Assembly: GCF_000428485.1 (NCBI RefSeq) | Contig: NZ_AUAA01000005.1 | Span: 62,001 to 126,000 of the forward strand | DNA length: 64,000 bases | Direction: 5' to 3' | Origin: Epilithonimonas tenax DSM 16811 | GTDB lineage: Bacteria > Bacteroidota > Bacteroidia > Flavobacteriales > Weeksellaceae | Shown: positions 61,419 to 64,000 of the stretch, piece by piece | How positions within the stretch are numbered: the stretch's first letter is position 1 | Layout of the letters: every line of letters begins with the position of its first letter | Notes under the pieces: generated by a model | What the model was told of the DNA's origin: nothing | Seen by the model: only the letters and a program-made list of their open reading frames with translations | The model's database searches: none | Made by a program: the position numbers and the translations under genes

Positions 61419-62774
61419 CATCGTCATCCCGATATCGATTCCTTTGATTTTTCTGTAAAGGTCTGTGGCAAAGTTATCTGTCATTCCGGAAACAAAATCC
61501 AGAACACCCAAAGTTTTCTGATAGATCGTAGCATCATCGTAGATAAATTGCTGAGGAATCAGTTTAAGCGCCATTTTATCGTAAGATTTACGCTCGTCTT
61601 TTGTCTTGATAATTGATGGTACGAAGTGATTCAGTAATTCGTACATGACATTATAACCGGCATTTTCTATCTCGATGACCGCTTTGTGGTTGTAGATCTT
61701 TTCGATAGAAAAACGTTCGATTTCTGTGAGAGAGGAACTTTCGGTTTTGAAGATATCCAGAATACCTTTGTCTAAGCTACCATCCAGAATTTTACCGAAA
61801 CTACCTTTATAAAGTTCTATGGTTTTATTGATGAGAGAATTGATCACTTTCGCCCGCAGATAAGAGATTCTTTCATTTTTATTGGTAATGATTCCCAGCT
61901 TGTCTCCTACTCTTTTGATGTCGTCCGGGTTGACAGATTTTATCAGATCCAGAAAAAGATTTTCACAGTCAGAGGTGTTCACGATGCCTAATTTATGCGC
62001 ATCCTCCATATCGATGATGTTGTAGCAGATGTCATCCGCTGCTTCTACAAGCCAAACAAAAGGATGCCTTTTGAAGATCACCGGTTCGTCATCTTCCATC
62101 ACCATTCCTGTGGATCTTGCAATATCCAGAAACTGTTGTTTCTCGTTTTGGAAGAAGCCAAATTTCTTACGGTTGATCACCCCTTTTTTCTTCGCAATAG
62201 ATTCACAAGGATATTTTGCGATGCTAGCCAGTGTGGTGTAGGTCAGCTGTGCGCCACCTTGATCTTTCCCCTGTTGCTGATGCGTCAGTACTCTTATGGC
62301 ATTGGCATTACCTTCAAAATTAAGCAGGTCGGCCCATTCTTTTTCACTGAATTTTGATTTTAATTGATTCTCATTTTTCTCAAAATAACTGGCAATCGCA
62401 TCTTCACCAGAATGTCCGAAAGCGGGATTTCCAATATCGTGACAAAGACAGGCAGAAGCAATCACATTATGCAGCTGATGCAGATAGAAATCATTGGACG
62501 CTGGACTGATGTCATTTTTATAATGCTCTGAGATAAATTCGCCAGCCAGACTTCCCAAACTGCGGCCAACAGAAGCCACTTCCAAAGAATGCGTCAATCT
62601 GTTATGCACAAAAACACTGCCTGGCAAAGGGAAAACCTGCGTTTTGTTCTGAAGTCTCCGGAAAGCTGATGAAAAGATGATGCGGTCAAAGTCTCTTTGA
62701 AAATCTGTTCGGGAAACCACGTTCTGCTGGTGATTTCCGGTGCGCTGGTTGGTAAAAATTGAGTTCAGATCCAT
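61416..62774 (-). CDS. dgt: Deoxyguanosinetriphosphate triphosphohydrolase
   Basis: A 452-aa HD-domain enzyme that hydrolyses dGTP (or other dNTPs) to the nucleoside and tripolyphosphate. Motifs are the N-terminal RTDFQRDFDRIIFSSAFRRLQNKTQVFP, VHNRLTHSLEVASVGR (first metal His) and SACLCHDIGNPAFGHSGEDA (HD pair). I start at the ATG at 62774 (MDLNSIFTNQRTG), the usual N-terminus. The frame is open for 87 more codons, but that part is antisense to the next gene and has no family support. It is cytoplasmic and probably monocistronic. Confidence 0.93.
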   Translation of the reverse strand: MDLNSIFTNQRTGNHQQNVVSRTDFQRDFDRIIFSSAFRRLQNKTQVFPLPGSVFVHNRLTHSLEVASVGRSLGSLAGEFISEHYKNDISPASNDFYLHQLHNVIASACLCHDIGNPAFGHSGEDAIASYFEKNENQLKSKFSEKEWADLLNFEGNANAIRVLTHQQQGKDQGGAQLTYTTLASIAKYPCESIAKKKGVINRKKFGFFQNEKQQFLDIARSTGMVMEDDEPVIFKRHPFVWLVEAADDICYNIIDMEDAHKLGIVNTSDCENLFLDLIKSVNPDDIKRVGDKLGIITNKNERISYLRAKVINSLINKTIELYKGSFGKILDGSLDKGILDIFKTESSSLTEIERFSIEKIYNHKAVIEIENAGYNVMYELLNHFVPSIIKTKDERKSYDKMALKLIPQQFIYDDATIYQKTLGVLDFVSGMTDNFATDLYRKIKGIDIGMTM

Positions 62775-62846
62775 AATGGATTCAAAAATAAGGCATATTT
62801 TATTTTTAAACGGAATAATATTTGAGATTTTATCGAAAAAGTCTTT

Positions 62847-63581
62847 ATGCCAGAAGGTCCGTCTATTTTTTTGATGAAAGAAGATCTCCAGAAATTTGTA
62901 GGAGAAAAAGCCATTGCAGTGGATGGTAATGCCGAGATCGACCAAGAAAAACTGATTGGTAAAACCCTGAAAGAGATCAGGCTTTATGGGAAGCAGACGT
63001 TTCTGATTTTTGATCATGTGAGTGTCAGAATTCATTTGCTAATGTTCGGTTCCTATGAAGTTGATGGGCAGACCAAACCGGATAGATCGCTCCGACTGGG
63101 ATTGACCTTTTGCAACGGAAAAGCGCTTTTCTACACTTGTTCTGTCAAAATCGTAGAGGCTGATTTCCTGACAACGATTGACTGGACTGCCGATGTGATG
63201 AGTGACGTTTGGAACCCGCAAAATGCCAAGAAAAAACTAAAAGCGCTTCCAGATATGATGGTTTGCGATGCGGTGATGGATCAGGAAATCTTCTCCGGTG
63301 TTGGGAATATCATCAAGAATGAAGTGCTTTTCAGAATCGGAGTTCAGCCGGAAAGTCTTGTCGGAAATCTTCCAATCAAAATATTAAATGCACTTTTGCA
63401 AGAAGCCAGAAACTACAGCTTCGACTTTCTGGAATGGAAAAGAATCAATACATTGAAAATGCACTTTCAGGTCTATCAGCAAAAGGGATGTCCGAAATGC
63501 GGCAAAGCGATCATCAAAAAACACACAGGCAAAGGAAAACGATCCAGTTTCTATTGCGAGAAAGATCAAAAATCATATTAA
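62847..63581 (+). CDS. Fpg/Nei-family DNA glycosylase, zinc finger with Asp in place of last Cys
   Basis: A 244-aa base-excision repair glycosylase/AP lyase. The N-terminus MPEGPSIFLMKEDL supplies the catalytic Pro2 (Nei/Fpg Schiff-base residue) and Glu3, and the H2TH region is around 135-185 (DQEIFSGVGNIIKNEVLFRIGVQPESL). The C-terminal finger has Cys215, Cys218 and Cys237, but the fourth ligand position is Asp240 (CEKDQ). Members end with similar Arg/Lys-rich turns (GKGKRSSFYC). Endonuclease VIII-like versus Fpg specificity is not decided. It is divergent from dgt. Confidence 0.88.
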   Translation: MPEGPSIFLMKEDLQKFVGEKAIAVDGNAEIDQEKLIGKTLKEIRLYGKQTFLIFDHVSVRIHLLMFGSYEVDGQTKPDRSLRLGLTFCNGKALFYTCSVKIVEADFLTTIDWTADVMSDVWNPQNAKKKLKALPDMMVCDAVMDQEIFSGVGNIIKNEVLFRIGVQPESLVGNLPIKILNALLQEARNYSFDFLEWKRINTLKMHFQVYQQKGCPKCGKAIIKKHTGKGKRSSFYCEKDQKSY

Positions 63582-63685
63582 TTCCCAAACGCCCTTATTT
63601 TTAATGCATGCAACCATTGATGGTGTGTAAGATTTGATTTCAATTAAAATTTACTTATTATTGAAAAAAAATTTAATAACTGCTT

Positions 63686-64000
63686 ATGAAAAATAATTAT
63701 CTATTGATCCTTTCACTCGTTTCCTCTTTTACATTGGCACAGCAGACCGTTTCGTTTGAAGCTTCGGAAGCTTATAACCTGGGAACTATCAGTGGTCAAA
63801 ATGGATGGGAAGTCACGCTAAACAATAATGAAGAACCTATTAATAACCAGATGATCACCAATGAGAAAGCGTCTGACGGATCTCAGTCTCTTAAAATCAG
63901 TGTGGATAACAATGAAGATCCTGGATGGTTTCCGATCTTTGGGGCTGCAAAACTTTTTGCAAATCCTTGCGATTACCGTACATCAACGGTAGAGTTCGAT
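63686..64000 (+). CDS. Exported protein, N-terminal fragment (probable T9SS substrate)
   Basis: The frame is open to the window edge (105 codons). Signal peptide MKNNYLLILSLVSSFTLAQ is followed by QTVSFEASEAYNLGTISGQNGWEV and ASDGSQSLKISVDNNEDPGW. This is the N-terminal start common in flavobacterial secreted jelly-roll proteins (FEASEGYTLGNINGQ type). The sorting tail would lie outside the window, so T9SS export is inferred. It sits 104 nt after the glycosylase gene. Confidence 0.75.
   Translation, partial: MKNNYLLILSLVSSFTLAQQTVSFEASEAYNLGTISGQNGWEVTLNNNEEPINNQMITNEKASDGSQSLKISVDNNEDPGWFPIFGAAKLFANPCDYRTSTVEFD

Noticed and set aside
62775-63035. N-terminal extension of dgt by 87 codons
   Set aside because: It lies antisense to the Fpg/Nei gene, has no dgt family similarity, and the ATG at 62774 gives the known N-terminus.

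Overview
The window comes from a flavobacterium, most likely the Chryseobacterium/Epilithonimonas group (Weeksellaceae). The evidence is A+T-rich DNA, many promoters with the Bacteroidota -7 box TAnnTTTG, weak ribosome binding sites, secreted proteins ending in type IX secretion (Por) tails, an HmuY/HmuR-type haem system and a RecQ that lacks most zinc cysteines. The genus call is inference; the family-level features are seen in the sequence.

Layout. 1-7 kb: start of ilvE (minus), mnmD, a Nudix hydrolase, a GT4 glycosyltransferase, recQ, kdsD-like isomerase and tatC. 7-13 kb: tpx, monomeric NADP-isocitrate dehydrogenase, and a large exported TonB-plug-like protein. 13-20.8 kb: two alpha/beta hydrolases, rluB-like, a broken dinB-like gene, the small subunit of methylmalonyl-CoA mutase, ftsB-like, udk, a lipoprotein, sanA-like and a PaaE-like reductase. 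20.9-23.4 kb: thioredoxin-like lipoprotein with an iron-type ABC permease and ATPase. 23.5-30.4 kb: a MarR regulator with a perfect 24-bp operator, then a fatty-acid beta-oxidation operon (fadJ-like, thiolase, acyl-CoA dehydrogenase). Two small four-helix-bundle genes interrupt this operon, each bounded by inverted repeats. 30.4-33.1 kb: an A+T-rich island of three unrecognised genes plus an orphan HigA-like regulator with a perfect operator. 33.2-37.5 kb: DUF763, an ArsC/Spx-like protein, a thioesterase and a T9SS-secreted protein. 37.5-44.3 kb: complete tryptophan operon trpL-EGDCFBA with a leader peptide carrying three Trp codons and an attenuator. 44.4-46.4 kb: holin-like membrane protein, DsbA-family protein and an exported deformylase-like protein with an altered metal ligand. 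46.9-55 kb: czcCBA-type heavy-metal efflux with its two-component system. 55.2-60.5 kb: hmuR-hmuY-hmuS haem uptake and a divergent T9SS protein. 60.6-64 kb: lipB, dgt, an Fpg/Nei glycosylase and the start of another exported protein.

The most unusual content is between the genes. (1) Five copies of a 90-125 bp dispersed element share two conserved blocks. Their terminal 5-bp stem changes on both sides together (GCAGC/GCTGC, GCGAC/GTCGC, GCACC/GGTGC), so a folded RNA or DNA structure is being kept. One copy lies inside the trp operon. (2) At least ten intercistronic gaps hold arrays of degenerate 7-bp repeats, each with its own core word. (3) The two four-helix-bundle genes in the fad operon are each bracketed by such arrays in inverted orientation, in one case 26 of 27 bases, like 23S rRNA intervening sequences but placed in an mRNA. 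(4) A five-unit, 22-bp-period degenerate tandem repeat lies downstream of the metal-efflux operon. I saw no rRNA, tRNA, CRISPR array, transposase or prophage.
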